64,000 bases of DNA, taken from assembly GCA_026874595.1 (NCBI GenBank), contig CM049322.1:52727386-52791385 (forward strand), given 5' to 3'. A program made the position numbers and the translations under genes. Shown here one piece after another: positions 1 to 12,461 of the stretch; position 1 is the first letter of the stretch, and every line of letters starts with the position of its first letter. Under the pieces are notes generated by a model. The model made no database searches. It was not told the DNA's origin and saw only the letters and a program-made list of their open reading frames with translations. The stretch comes from Sipunculus nudus. Its lineage: Eukaryota; Annelida; Sipuncula; Golfingiida; Sipunculidae.

Positions 1-3000
1 TGAAAGTCAGCTAATCACTCTTTGTCCGTCGTATGTCTGTCTGTCTGTCCATTAGTTAGGCACAAATCGGAACCGCAGGATCTGGAATTTTCTAACCTTA
101 CACCAAAGGAGATAAAAAATCATCTCCTTGGGCACTTGAAATTAGGTGACTGTGACCTTAATTCTGTGAACTATAACTAGATAACTTAGTTTTGAGCACC
201 CAGAGTCACAGAGGGTACACATCTTAATGTTTGATCTAAAAATATCTTTCTGAATGTTAAGGTAGGTTATTAAAATGTCTCCTGGGATATCCAAAAAAGG
301 TCATTATGACCTACATTCTGTTCCGTTCCTTCCAATTTGAGGTGAATTCTTCTAACCTAACATCTAGGTGGTTCGTAGTAAAATATTCTAAGAAACCTCA
401 AATAATGTCGCTATTAGCTAATTTCTAAGGACTATGGGTAAAAAAGTACATGAATTTGAGCATTCTGAAAGTCCTTCTACCCACGGTTCATTGTCCCCAG
501 CAAATATTTTTCACCATATCATAACATAAATAATTATTTCATGCATAGTAATCAGGACTGGTTGTTTTTTGTTCCCAAAGATTGGCGGCACTTTTTTTTC
601 TATTTTCACGCATTTTCCCTCTATATTTTTTAACTGCCAAATTACAGCAGTGTTTTTTAGCTGTCTGTTTTTCATCCAGTTTCCTGAAACCTCATATTTT
701 TCTTGATCATGACTAGTGATCTCCAGGGAGTGTGGTGGTGCCATTTATAGTATTTCTCTATTTCCATTCATCCCCCCCCCCCCCCACTGTATTTAAAATG
801 GCAATATTACAGCGAAGGTTACAGTTTATCAGCTCTGTTTTCATCAATTCTCCTGAAACCTGGTGTGTTTATTATGCATCCTTCCACAATCTCCGGGGGA
901 GACATGTTTTCAGTCCGATATTCTGTCATTGTCTTTGTCAAAACTGCCGATTTTTAGGATTATTATGACCTCTATAACCATAGAAGCATTGTATATTTTG
1001 TTTCTTTAGATTTGACACATCAGTAGTTTCTGTTGTTTTTGTGACTTTGACTTTGTTCTACAAGTCAACTCAGCCGAATGATAATACATTATCTTCAGGA
1101 TTTCTTGTGACTGTGATAATTATTATTTTGTCCCCAAAATTGATTGAAATGTTTTAACCAAGATCTCAGCGGACTTTGAACATTTGTGATCTTTATCCTA
1201 TTCTTCTCTTGAGCAACCTCTATAGACCAGTCATGATCGGGTTAAGTATGCACAAGTTCAATGACCAGTCAATGACCAATCACTTACGGAAGGTTCAGAA
1301 GGTCAAAGGTCAAGATCACATTAAAGTTAATTCCAATATGGCTTTCAAATGATGAAATTTCTCTTGTAAATGTTAAGGTATAAGGGCTTGCTGATCATAT
1401 GAGCGTCATGACCTATGCGTCACTTGTTAAGGTATTAAAGGTATTAGATTGTGAATATCAGTAAACTGTAAAGGTCGTCCAATTACTTAATGAGCCATGC
1501 TCTGTCCTTTGTTCTGTCAGGATTAAACTGGAATGTTTTAGAAAAGAAAAAAAAGATATTGGAACTGTAGATACACCATACTGCGTTACAATAAATGTGA
1601 AAAAATGAAAAAAGGCAAATTAAAGCTGATTATATTTAATAATTGTTGCTGAAAGCGTAAAGTCATATCTTATTTATGTTTTGGACTTGTAATGTGACTT
1701 TGAAGGGGTAATCATTTTTGAAAAAAAAAAGGAATAGGATATTATATATTACTTCAATACTTTCAAGTGCTAAAGCCGAACAAGAAGGTACGGTCTAGCA
1801 AATTATTTCTTAAAAAGTTTCATATATGTTTTCGGTCTTAAATTGTCCCAAGTAAAGCCATTTTCGGATATAGACATTTTACTTAAATTTTCCGTCATCT
1901 TTTACAATTATTCTCCGTTTCATTTATCTTGTAATACTTAAATAAACCAAACAACTCGCTTGATACACGATTCAAATGAAATTATATTCATCATTTGAAA
2001 ATAAAATAATTTGATCTTGAAGTTAAAAATATTGAAATTAACCAGTTACCTTAGTTATATCTCAATACTGCTCAGGGCTTCGGGATAATACCAAGACTGA
2101 TATATTTGCTGTTGTCACAAGTCTACTGATTTTATCTAACTTAATGCATATTTATAAAACAAAAATTGCGTGTGGGTTAGGGTACTAAAACGCAGTTATA
2201 TTTTCTCTATGATTTTGTTAACCCTTGACCTGTTGACCTTAAATGTAACTATATAATGCAAAAAGGGGTCAACAAAACATCAAACCATTTGGAATTAAAA
2301 CAGAACTCATTTCTGCTATCTTACATGAAAGGCGTCCTTGACTTCTGCGTAAACCCCATATTAATGGAGTAATTGATATTTATTTTAAAATATCCTTCTT
2401 ATTTTATTATATATTCAATGAATATACCACCTCAATTTTATGAATACATTTGCAGTTTCTTTGCAAATTTAAGTAAAATAAAATTGACCACGTTGGATCT
2501 TTTGAACATGATCTGTGATCTTGAAGGTCAAATGCGCCCTTGGTAACTGGGTGATTCTGAAACCTTAGACAAGGGTCATACTTTCTAGCGCGGTTGCCAG
2601 CCATGAACAAATTTGTCATCTAAAATTTAAATAAGCACATTTCAGGGGTTAGCTGGTAGACTGTTAAGGGTTTTGTTTGGTTTTCATGACCATTATTCTT
2701 GGGAACTCGGACAGATAATATATTTTCAACTACAACCAATTTCTACTAAACGTGTAATCTGAGAACTTGAACAAAAGGTGTGTCGTATAGAGGTTATGAT
2801 TTCACAAATATCAGAGACAGGCTATATTTACATTTATGTGATACAGAGATTGTTTTGCATATATTAGTATATACATAAATATGAGGGCTCACATCCGCAA
2901 CATGTATGTTTTCACAGGAAAAACATAATGAAAAACATAATGAAGTCTGGAATCTTTATCCCATACCACCTTTGTTTGACTGAAATTACTAGTAAAGTTC

Positions 3001-3057
3001 TTTAAGATACATCCTTAAATACGTTTAATTACCATTCCCAGTTTTGTATATTAAATG

Positions 3058-3060
<3 letters not shown>
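1..3060. other. Intergenic, diverged repeats
   Basis: No supported gene. The first 60 bases contain a GTCC/GTCT-rich stretch like the tail of the TGACC repeat family found elsewhere in the window. Bases 1300-1312 read AGGTCAAAGGTCA, a further fragment of that family. A run of 14 C lies at 772-785. The short open frames here have no recognisable domain and low-complexity composition. Confidence 0.6.

Positions 3061-3129
<69 letters not shown>
3061..3129. repeat. (TA)n microsatellite
   Basis: An uninterrupted alternating AT tract of about 69 bases. It lies about 120 bases beyond the 3' end of the first LicD-like gene. Confidence 0.95.
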
Positions 3130-3131
<2 letters not shown>

Positions 3132-3201
3132 CAGACAAAGGACTCCAGTCAAAATCAGTGATGGAGGATCCGTGTCATTTTTAAATAGAAGCTTATTCGT
3201 A

Positions 3202-3207
3202 TTTATT
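3202..3207 (-). promoter_or_regulatory. Poly(A) signal AATAAA of the first LicD-like gene
   Basis: The plus strand reads TTTATT, so the minus strand reads AATAAA. It lies about 40 bases past the stop codon of the 3248-4138 gene, a normal position for the cleavage signal of a short 3' UTR. Confidence 0.55.
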
Positions 3208-3247
3208 TAAACGATTGCTACTATTTGCAACGAACGACAGTCTAGCA

Positions 3248-4138
3248 TTAACACAGTATATCTAACGTCTGCTTTCCAATGACTTTGCCTTTGTACACAA
3301 GGGTCTCCACGGTGGTCCATTTAGTATGAACCCGGCGGACGAACGGGAAATAATTTTCAAGTACTTGGCATGGGACTGTACGCGCATCACCAACAAACTC
3401 CTCATCCTTGTGACACCAAAATCGGGATACGCACTGCGTCAAATTATTCTCGGTCCACAATATGGCATGGGGATTACACGGGCAGTTTAGTTCTATATCT
3501 GCGAACCGTCGCTTTTGTAGAGGGAACACGTACTTGGTTGTGAGATATATTTCACCTCCATTATATGACCAATCGAGAAGCCTCTCACCTTGTTCTTTGT
3601 AAAGCCATATGTCCAGATTTGGATAGTACCAAGGAACATCCATACCACGTGGTTTACGGGAGTGATTTGAATAAAGTTTCCATTGATATCGATCTTTGGT
3701 CCAGTACAAAGTATAATCGGGCTTTAAACGGTCAAGTGCTTGTATCATTTTCTCCTTTTCCTCCCATGAGACCATAATATCTATATCATCGTCCCATGGG
3801 ATAGGACCGTGATGCCTGATAGCGCCAATCAACGTGCCTGCGTATAGAAAGTATGTTAAATTATGTCCGTCCATGGTCCTTGAGAAAACGGAGAGAAGAT
3901 CAAGGCCAAGCTGAAAATCCTCCTCAGACATACCTCGTTTAAACATGGTTAAATTCTTTGGAAGATTCCTGGAGGTAACGTTAATTTGGTGCCACAGATC
4001 AGAATAGGATATCTCTATGAATTTACTTCGATGGTTCCTTTCATATTTTAAGACCAAGATCAGCAAAGAAAGCACTGATAACAGAATTAAAAGCCACTGT
4101 TTCTTGTTTCTGCACAGAACCAATTGAAATTTCCACAT
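3248..4138 (-). CDS. LicD/fukutin-family phosphotransferase, copy 1
   Basis: Predicted Golgi type II membrane protein of 296 residues. A short basic N-terminus is followed by a hydrophobic anchor (about residues 14-30), a stem with NVT (53) and NLT (62) sequons, and the LicD core. The core has GTLIG at 101-105, then RHHGPIP and WDDDID at 115-120; the Asp cluster is the expected metal/nucleotide site. LicD enzymes move a phospho-alditol or phosphocholine group from a CDP-linked donor to a glycan; the animal relatives fukutin and FKRP transfer ribitol phosphate. The substrate here is unknown. I start at the ATG at 4138. The frame is open 14 codons further up, but only to a TTG, and TATCATTTTAG ends two bases before the ATG, so a 3' splice site probably lies there and the 5' UTR is on another exon. 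The coding region is intronless. It shares its cysteine spacing with the copies at 12462 and 26368. This is the only copy with PWDDD rather than MWDDD. Confidence 0.9.
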   Translation of the reverse strand: MWKFQLVLCRNKKQWLLILLSVLSLLILVLKYERNHRSKFIEISYSDLWHQINVTSRNLPKNLTMFKRGMSEEDFQLGLDLLSVFSRTMDGHNLTYFLYAGTLIGAIRHHGPIPWDDDIDIMVSWEEKEKMIQALDRLKPDYTLYWTKDRYQWKLYSNHSRKPRGMDVPWYYPNLDIWLYKEQGERLLDWSYNGGEIYLTTKYVFPLQKRRFADIELNCPCNPHAILWTENNLTQCVSRFWCHKDEEFVGDARTVPCQVLENYFPFVRRVHTKWTTVETLVYKGKVIGKQTLDILC

Positions 4139-4180
4139 GCTAAAATGATATGAAACACAATGATTTCTTCTTTGTAACAA

Positions 4181-7100
4181 TAGATGCGCAGCAATGTATA
4201 ATTGTTCTCCCAGGGATTTAAGCGTCTAGGATTCTGGGTAACTCTTCTTGATGTATCCGTCTTTTATTTATCTTTTCCTACAACCATAAATTTTGAATCT
4301 TGAATAGAAGACCTTAAACAGTAAGGTGACATGTGGATTGTCAAAGTATAAAAATACAGGTGCCTGAAAAAGTTGTGAGAAAATAAAGAAAACTGAAGAA
4401 AATTAGCCTGCGATTGTGTTGAATTTCAAAATTCATATTTGACTGTTAAATCAGAAACGAATTGCACGTTCGGGACTGGTTAATCCTTAGATTAATGACA
4501 TGAATTCAAAGCCAACAACATATTATTATTACCTTTAAACAAATGAAACTATGGAAAAATGTGAATCTCCTGCATTATAAACATTGGTTGTATCAAATTC
4601 TTCTTTGCAATACCACCGAGTCCAGCTGTTTTTCAAACAGGTTTATTGAGTCACATTAGCGCATATTTAGCTTAACCTAGATTATTCTGGGTGTAGGCTA
4701 GATACAAAGACAGCATAATTATTTCCTGAAAATCAGCATTAAATATACATTGTTCATCTAGAAGAATCAGCGAATAGAGGTCTTTGGAAAAGGCGTAATC
4801 ACATAACGCATTAGAGTAATGCAAAGGGGTACACACTCGTTTTGAAGATCCTGGTTGTAATGGTACAACCAGTTAAATAATTGATTCAGTATTAAGCGTG
4901 TACTTTAATATACGTTCTAGATTTCCAGATAAAAGACGGCAGCGAGCCCTGCACAAAACCAAAGTTCCCCTTTACCCAGGTGATTTCGGGAGAAAAGTGT
5001 GCAAGTTGGACAAGGTGTGACCATTTTTACTCCAGTCCCGAGTAGTTCTTTTATCTACCACAGAGATCGTTATTTCGATATTGACAGTCATGTTTCTGAA
5101 TGACAAAGGGGAAGTATATTTTACTGATTTGACCAATACTTGTAGCATATTCGATTAAACTTTTATCTGGGCAAGCATGTGTTTCACACTATTAAATTGG
5201 GCCCTGGAATTTATGACTTTATAAGAATGTGTCGTCAAGTTTCTGCAAACATGGTGTATAAAACATGGGCCATTATATCATATTAACCAAGCCCATTTAT
5301 CGTTCGCTGTCCCGTTTGCAGCTGCATATGTTGATAACACATGCAATACTAACGAAACGGTCGTTTACAGCTGTATCTTTTTTTTTATATTAAATATGTT
5401 CTTGGACCAATTAGTTACCCTGGTACAGTCTGTATGAAGCATCATGGTTCAGATGTGAAAATACAGTTTTGTGTCATCTGTCCATTTGGGTTCCGTTCTA
5501 TGCATGTAATAAGATCCTTTAGTATATTTTTTCAAGACTCACTAAGCCAACCCCTGAAGACAATGGCCCTTCTGCGGAAACCTTCCTGAACTTTCAGTAT
5601 TGTAGTATTAACTGGTCATGAGTGACGACATTTTGTATTTTTCATTCATTCAAAGAAGGGAAGCACCTAAAGGGCCGAAACGTATATTTATATATAATTA
5701 TACTTACCTGTGGTACATCTGGTCGAACGGTTCTGTATGAAGCACGAGTCTGGAAATAAACTCATTTACAACGGAACTGCGCGTTTTATCTAACTGGTAG
5801 ACATTCCCTACAGTTTTGTGCTTCACATTTCATCCGATCAATATTATTGAATTATTATTTTTTCAAAATATTTAGCCGAATGAAAAAAGGATTATGGTAA
5901 ATCCATGCATGAGGAGCAAGTTTATTAGTTCATACTGAGTAGCTATCTTTGTGTACTGTGAAACCGTTGCATCATTCATCAAGTCACTAATGATTTCGTG
6001 AACTTGGATGATAATTTATCTACCTCGAATGCAAAAAAAAGTCATCTTATCTCATAGGGCGGGGGAGGGATAGGACTGGGGACAAAATATATATGTTTAT
6101 TTAACATAGTTAAATAATAAATACCAATTATGCAAATCACAAGTCCGAATTATCTAATGTTTTCGACTGTATGTATTTTTAACAGAATATCCTGTATTGC
6201 AGTGAATTATTTTGTCAGTTTCTGAACTAGTCATGTGATAAGTGTGTCACTTCAGGCCCGTCCTGATAGTGAACTGCTCTGTCGCGAGCTGTAAGTAAAT
6301 TGCTGATAATCATGGTTGATTTTCTTTACTGATTTTGGATTTTTTTTCATCTGTTAATGTTTTTATTTCCTTTGTCAGAAAAATTTCTTTTCACGACTGG
6401 TCATCAAGCATAGTGTTTTTCTTGAATTATCAATACGGTGGTAAACTTTCTGCTCCTGAGGGTTTTAAAGTTGCGATATTTGTGGAAGGCCAATTTTTGC
6501 GCAAAAAAATAAATATTGAATGTTCAAAAACTGCTATTTAAATTATATTGGGTCCTCCAAATTAAATTCTATTTATAGACACAATCATCAAGAATTCGCT
6601 CAATTATTATTTAATACAATTAATTCCTATAATTATTGATAACTTTGTAAGTTTATAATGTGGTGATCTGGCCAAAATGGTACCTTCGCGAAAAAATAAA
6701 AATGAAATTCGCGGAATGTTAACCCCGAGAAAATGATGCCAATCACAGAATGCAAAACTCTGATGAAGTATGAATAAAACATCAACGCATTCCCTTCGTC
6801 TGGTCTATATCGGGGGAATGCAAACAGTTTTGTAGGGGTCCACATTGAACTAACTATGAGTTACTCGAAGTTCTAATTTCTCCACATACGGAATGGCAAT
6901 ACGTCATTTGCCGTTCAAAACAAGGATTTGTGTATTGAATTGATAAACCATACAGTTAATATTTGAATAATATGATGCATGGCAATAATAATCAATATTA
7001 TTTTGCTACCATAGATTTCCCATCTTGCATCGTTATTCCTATGATTAAGTTCTCATGTGCGAAATTACCAATCATGGGTCACAATGCTCTGGGCTGTCAA

Positions 7101-8139
7101 ATGGTGATTCTGGGTTGATTTTCGGACTAACTATAAGAGCGAATTACAGTTGCCAGTCCAAGATATTTTTCCCACAGGTTCCCGCAATCCTTATTCTCTA
7201 GAAACCATCGAACACCGCCAAATGTCATCAAGAGTGTGCAAAAGACAAGGTTTTGAAATATACTGAAAATGAAATTACAAAGTGCATAAGTTTAAACTTA
7301 TAAATTCATTAGATCTGTTATTAATCTCTCAGATAAATGTCTATTGCCCCTGCAGTACGTTGAGTATATGTTAAATGAATGTACAAACACACATACACAT
7401 ATATATATATGTATATCATGTATAATTGTTTGAATATCACATTGTAATTATACTCAATAAACACCTTTTAAAAACAAATGGACATATCTGAAATTATAAT
7501 TAGGGTAATCATATCTAAAGCCTGGCTCAGTTACTTAGTGACTATCAGACACCCAGTCCTAATTTTATTTTACTTGTTAGCTTAAAAATCCTTGCTGAGT
7601 TCTTGTCCCAAATTTACAAAAAATGTTAGTCACTTGACGAGCATGTCGTTGTATCCTGCAGTTCGCATTTTACAATTATAATTTGAGAATTCAATAAATA
7701 AGAAAATTAAAGCTTGCAGGTCATATATACAGATTCCTCAGAGCAATGGGGATTTAATGAATTCCAAGTGGAATAGGGTTGTGATGGTTTTAATGTTTTT
7801 GATTTGTTGATCAGTAAATTCTGTATTTTTATACATCTGGTTATGTGCAAAATCTGCTAAATGATATATTGCGAGCTGATGCAGAGATTATTTACATGAT
7901 GGGCGGACATAATCATCATATGACTGTTATTTGATATTTCACCAGCTGATGGCACCACGTGTGGTTGTGTCCTCTCTGTGAGGTAAAATGGTGTTTTCTG
8001 GTTGTTCTCTAAGTAGTCTGAAAATGTCAAGTATATCATTCATTTTACCTTGGTCACATCAATTCCCGGGCAAGACAATTAAAAGGCATGTGACTTAAAT
8101 ATGCATTTAAACAGATATAATATTCAAATGAATAGTTTA
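4181..8139. other. Intergenic, no supported gene
   Basis: AT-rich sequence upstream of the first LicD-like gene. No convincing coding exon is seen on either strand. Around 5650-5685 the sequence GGGCCGAAACG lies next to a short AT-rich stretch; this phrase recurs in diverged form near 63045 (ACCGAAACG) and may mark old retroelement ends, but no reverse transcriptase frame accompanies it. The 5' non-coding exon of the 3248 gene should lie somewhere here and could not be placed. Confidence 0.5.
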
Positions 8140-8367
8140 TTGTACCCCCAGAATGAGAAGTCGGGGTATTTGGTTTTGATACAGTTGCGCCGCCGCAGAG
8201 CGAGATTACTCAAGAAGGTTTTGACATTAAAATGTTGCAAGTGCATATAGATATGGGCCAGAGGACAAAGCCTATTCAAAATTGGATTATGATCTGTACT
8301 ATGATAGTGAACTTGACCTTAGATCCAATTTTACCCATTTTTTGCACATAATCACTGTATCTGAGGA

Positions 8368-8820
8368 TTGGTTCAACAGATCTGCTGCGTGTTCATTTCT
8401 ATGGAAACATCTTGGTAGGTTTATCATGTACTGAACGCTGATGGCACCACCGATAATTATTTTTCCATTATGAGTCTATATAAGGTGAAATATTTCATAC
8501 AAATCCTAGGAATGCTGTAAGCTAACGGCCTTAACTTTTGCATAGTCTGAAATCTACAAATATTTTTCATTTCTCAAGATTCGTTCAACATATTTGCTCC
8601 ATTTTTGTTTCATTCGAAAGCTCTTGAAGAACTTTATCATTTGCTGAACTGTGGTGGAGTCACCTATAAGTTTCTTTTCCGTTATGGCCGTATATACCCG
8701 TCTATTTTAGGTAAATATCACACATGTTTCAGGAATGGATTAAGCTATTGGCCTGAAACTTGCACAGCTATAAACCATGGATCGTTTTATTGTTTACATA
8801 AGACCGATGGCGCCACTGAT
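8368..8820. repeat. GGTGGCGCCACC-type repeat, about three diverged units
   Basis: Three units each run from a GTTCAACA-like start through a T-rich middle to a variant of the palindrome GGTGGCGCCACC. The variants are GATGGCACCACC near 8440, GGTGGAGTCACC near 8652 and GATGGCGCCACTG near 8806. Related units occur at 28.65-29.1 kb and 43.2-43.5 kb. The unit length is irregular (about 150-215 bases). No protein is encoded. Confidence 0.6.
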
Positions 8821-11029
8821 ATATGTTTTGTGTGCCTGCTCTTCTTGAAAGTTTTATCCATTACACAAGGCAGTTGAGGATCCTGAATTATCATATTTCA
8901 GCCAATCCCAAGGGAGAGAATGTCACAGAAAATACCACACATACGAGTTAATCATTGAGCAGGGATCTAGTTATGCCTCTGGGTTATTGTTCATTTTCGC
9001 GGATAAATCTGAACGAGCCCAACTAAATGGAATTTACTCCAAAGATGGTGACGTATTCTCGGCAGGAGGACTTGAAATTATGGATGATTTATAATTTAAA
9101 TGATGTTTAATTCCTCACAATTACAAAGTATCATTTGAGGGTACTCACCTATTATGTTGGGTAAAGGTGTTGTACTCGTTATTTTTATAGTTTATCCACT
9201 TCTTTAATTTTTTTTTACTATTTTCATAATTTATCATTTGACGTAAATAGAACTAGGTTTGCTGGGTGCTTTTTAATTTTATTGTTCTTTTTTAATTCAA
9301 CAAGGTCATTGTGTATGGAAATGTTATTTGGACAATGTATATTGTGCGGTAAATAGGGACTTTAAATACCTGATACCCATATACTCGCACACACACACAC
9401 ATATGTATGTCACTCACACAGTATGTGTGGAGTATTTCATGGTATCATTTTAAGCTAAATGCACACATGAATTACTCATTAAAATATTGAAGGAATTAGA
9501 TACGCCCATGTTTTATTCGCAGGTTAGTATACGAAATACAATAATAGTTCATCCGTTAAAAATAGACTTACTTTGTACCCAACCTTGCTCGTTTCCAGAT
9601 CTGAGTGGACTTGATCGAGTTGAATTACTTTGCTAATGTTTTCTGTGTATTGGGCTTGGACATTCTAATTATTGATTTCTTTCCAAACGTTTGATTGTTT
9701 TTCAGAACCGACTAGGTTTCAGGTATTTCTGGAGATATACTGCTATAAATACATGTGTTTATCTTTTATAATTTCTAGACACGCAGGACGCTTTGAATAA
9801 TGATAATAATCAGAAAAAAAAAGATATGTTTAAAGTTAGTTCACTTCCAGTAATAATTTAGCGATTGCAAACATCCAGTTTATCTTTAAAGATTCGGATT
9901 GTTTTTGACTCAATCTAAGTACACTACTAACCCACTAGATGACGCTGGAGTAATATCGTTTTTTTTTTCCATAACATCGATAACTGCTGTCATGCCTCCG
10001 TCGATCCATAAATTGTGTGTCCGTGCAAAAATACACCTACTCTAATAAATGCCCTACGGGGATGTTTAATATAATGTATATGCGTTCGTGTCTATCCCTC
10101 TTGTCCATTCTAATATCCATTCAATTATACTTGTTAGGCAAGACATATATAATCAAGTTCGGGAATTCCCGTGTTTAGTTTGTACATGCAGACCGACACC
10201 ACTATTAGATCCCAAAGTATACTCACAAATACTGTACAGTGATATTTAAAAAAATACTTTACCTCTTACACTTGTTATAACCCACAAACACAATCAGACC
10301 CTGATTGTTAAGAAGACCACAAGTAGCTTTTTTATTAACTACCTGAAGCCAACGACTATGGGAAGAGGTTAAACGCGTGCATGTATATGTGTGTGCTCCG
10401 ATTTCTGCCCTTGCTTAAATGTGCCCTTTCCTACGACTACAAGTGCACGTGTTTTATATGTTCCATTCACACAAGTTGGTGACCAATCCAGTTTTCCGCT
10501 TTTTAGAGATCTCTACCAAATCGATGATGATGACAATTGGGAAACTATGTAATCTTACTCTGTCAGCTAACGGTGAAAAAATGGCAAATAACTGCCTTTC
10601 ATTAATCGCTCCCATGGCCACGGCTTGCTATTTTGTGAGCTTGCTATTTTTACAAAATGATTGTGAGAAAATGCGATTGGCCTGTTTACAGTGTCTTCTT
10701 ATTCACCTCAAAAGTCATCTAACTATGAAAGTCATACTGAAAAAATAGGATATGGAATGCCTTTATGTACTTACAAAATCGTCATACATATTTTTTAATG
10801 AAAACTATGAAAACAAACTGGTTGAAATATTGAGGGAAATTTACTGTCGCGATATTCCATAAAGTTGTCAGAGCGAAGCATATCTTAATTTTCTGGGAAC
10901 GGGTTATTGTCCTCATTTTCATGGGGCGGGGAGGGGGTGGAGGTATAAAATCCATATATTGCTTATTCTGATATTCTCTACACATTTGAATACATGGGAA
11001 TAAGAAATTACAGAGAGTCGGCCAGGACA
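8821..11029. other. Intergenic, no supported gene
   Basis: AT-rich unique-looking sequence with a short (CA)n at about 9389-9402. The longest open frame (10419-10748, plus) has no domain, signal or splice context that would support it. Confidence 0.5.
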
Positions 11030-11740
11030 GAATAACATGGATTTAACAACCTCATTCCTACAGAAATTACAACCCCGGACCGGCAAGAACCAAAACATGA
11101 CCTCTGGCCGGCTCTGGTAAAAACAACCTCTTTCTGACATAGATAAAAACAAGGCCTCTGACCGACAAAAAGGGAACCCAAGCTCCGTTTCGTTTTGCGT
11201 GAAAACACGACATTTTTTAAATTACCTCAGTCCTACACGGTTATGGTAAGGGATGTCCGAGATATGAGAGAAAAAAATACTTCTGATCGATATAGATAAA
11301 AACATGACATAAATAGCCTCCTCAAACATGCGACAAGACATAACATCCGCCCGCCACAGTCTTGTCCCCATCCTGACGTCGATCAAAACATAACCTCCGT
11401 CGAACAGGGGGAAACATTACCTTGTCCGACATGGGTTATATATAGCATCTCCCTGACATTGATGAACACATAACCTCCGTTTCCGCCCGACATGAGAGAA
11501 AGAATACCCTCTGTGCCATTTGTGATAACATTTATACATGGATTTATACAAGCAGGCAACATAACAACCAGTCAGAAAAAAATTACACCGGATAAACATG
11601 GATAAATAGAACCTCCACCCGACGTGGATGAAAATATTGTCTTCGTTCAACAAGGGTGCAAACATGCGTCCTATATAAATGAAAGTATATTCTCAGTCTG
11701 ACATGGATTCATGAAGTAGCCTCTTGTCCGAGGTTTACAA
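11030..11740. repeat. Diverged tandem repeat, unit about 27 bp
   Basis: The phrase CCTCTG..CCGACATGGATAAAAACA recurs through the region. Clear starts at 11101, 11127 and 11154 give a period of 26-27 bases. Later units are more diverged and contain AACCTCCGT and CCCGACATG. The overlapping open frames here come from the repeat and are not genes. Confidence 0.6.
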
Positions 11741-12461
11741 TAACTTGATCATTACACCTTCAAACAGGCTTGAAACGGAAAACTATTCATCATGTATATG
11801 TAATAAACCCGATATGTCATACGGTCCGTTTGAGTTAATGTATTAGACGTTCAAGGTCTGAATCCTCTCAACTGAAAAAAAAAATAAAATTTGTGACTGA
11901 CAAACGGCTTCAGACAACTATCAGTAAGTGGAGCTAAAAGAAAAGATACACTCTTCACATATTTTGATTGTCATTTACAATGTCGAAATGCTCATGTAGT
12001 TACATGTTGTGGGTGCTAAGTGATTGACAGATCGGGCCCCTGGGCGTTCATAGATAAACGTCTCAAGAGCACCTGTGAGATCGGCATGGGGCTGGCGAAT
12101 AAACATTGGGATACACCTTTAGATGAACTACTTAGAGGCCAAGCACAATACAGACACATACAAGTAAATGTTCCTTCTCTTTGCATGATTTTTTTGGTGT
12201 GTACACGTGTACATTTTTATCGTTAATTTTGTGTTTAATAAAAATTGTTTGGCGTTTTTATATTATGTTTCGTAATGTTATCTCCTTATAAATATTTAAA
12301 GCCTATGGCTTATACGGTAACTCTGATGCCACTTTATACTCCCATACGAGAGTGCAAATAAAACGCCGATACGAGAACACATGAGAAATAATACGACGGC
12401 AGATCCTCTGCAATATTGCATTCTTCAGTATAATATCATACATGCTGGTGGAAGGAGGATT
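11741..12461. other. Intergenic, 3' side of the second LicD-like gene
   Basis: No supported gene. The stretch 12028-12163 is open on both strands, is more GC-rich than its surroundings and ends at a possible donor (CAAGTAAATG). It is too short and unrecognised to call as an exon. Confidence 0.4.

Noticed and set aside
4139-4180. Longer N-terminus for the first LicD-like protein, starting at 4180
   Set aside because: The upstream codon is TTG, not ATG. A probable 3' splice site ends at 4140, so the ATG at 4138 is the better start.
5650-5690. GGGCCGAAACG phrase as a hammerhead ribozyme or Penelope-type end
   Set aside because: The CTGANGA half of a hammerhead core is absent nearby, and no reverse transcriptase or GIY-YIG frame is present. 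The same holds near 63045.
12020-12226. Plus-strand open frame reading GPWAFIDKRLKSTCEIG as an exon
   Set aside because: The opposite strand is equally open, no family is recognised and the acceptor is weak. Left as a note in the intergenic entry.
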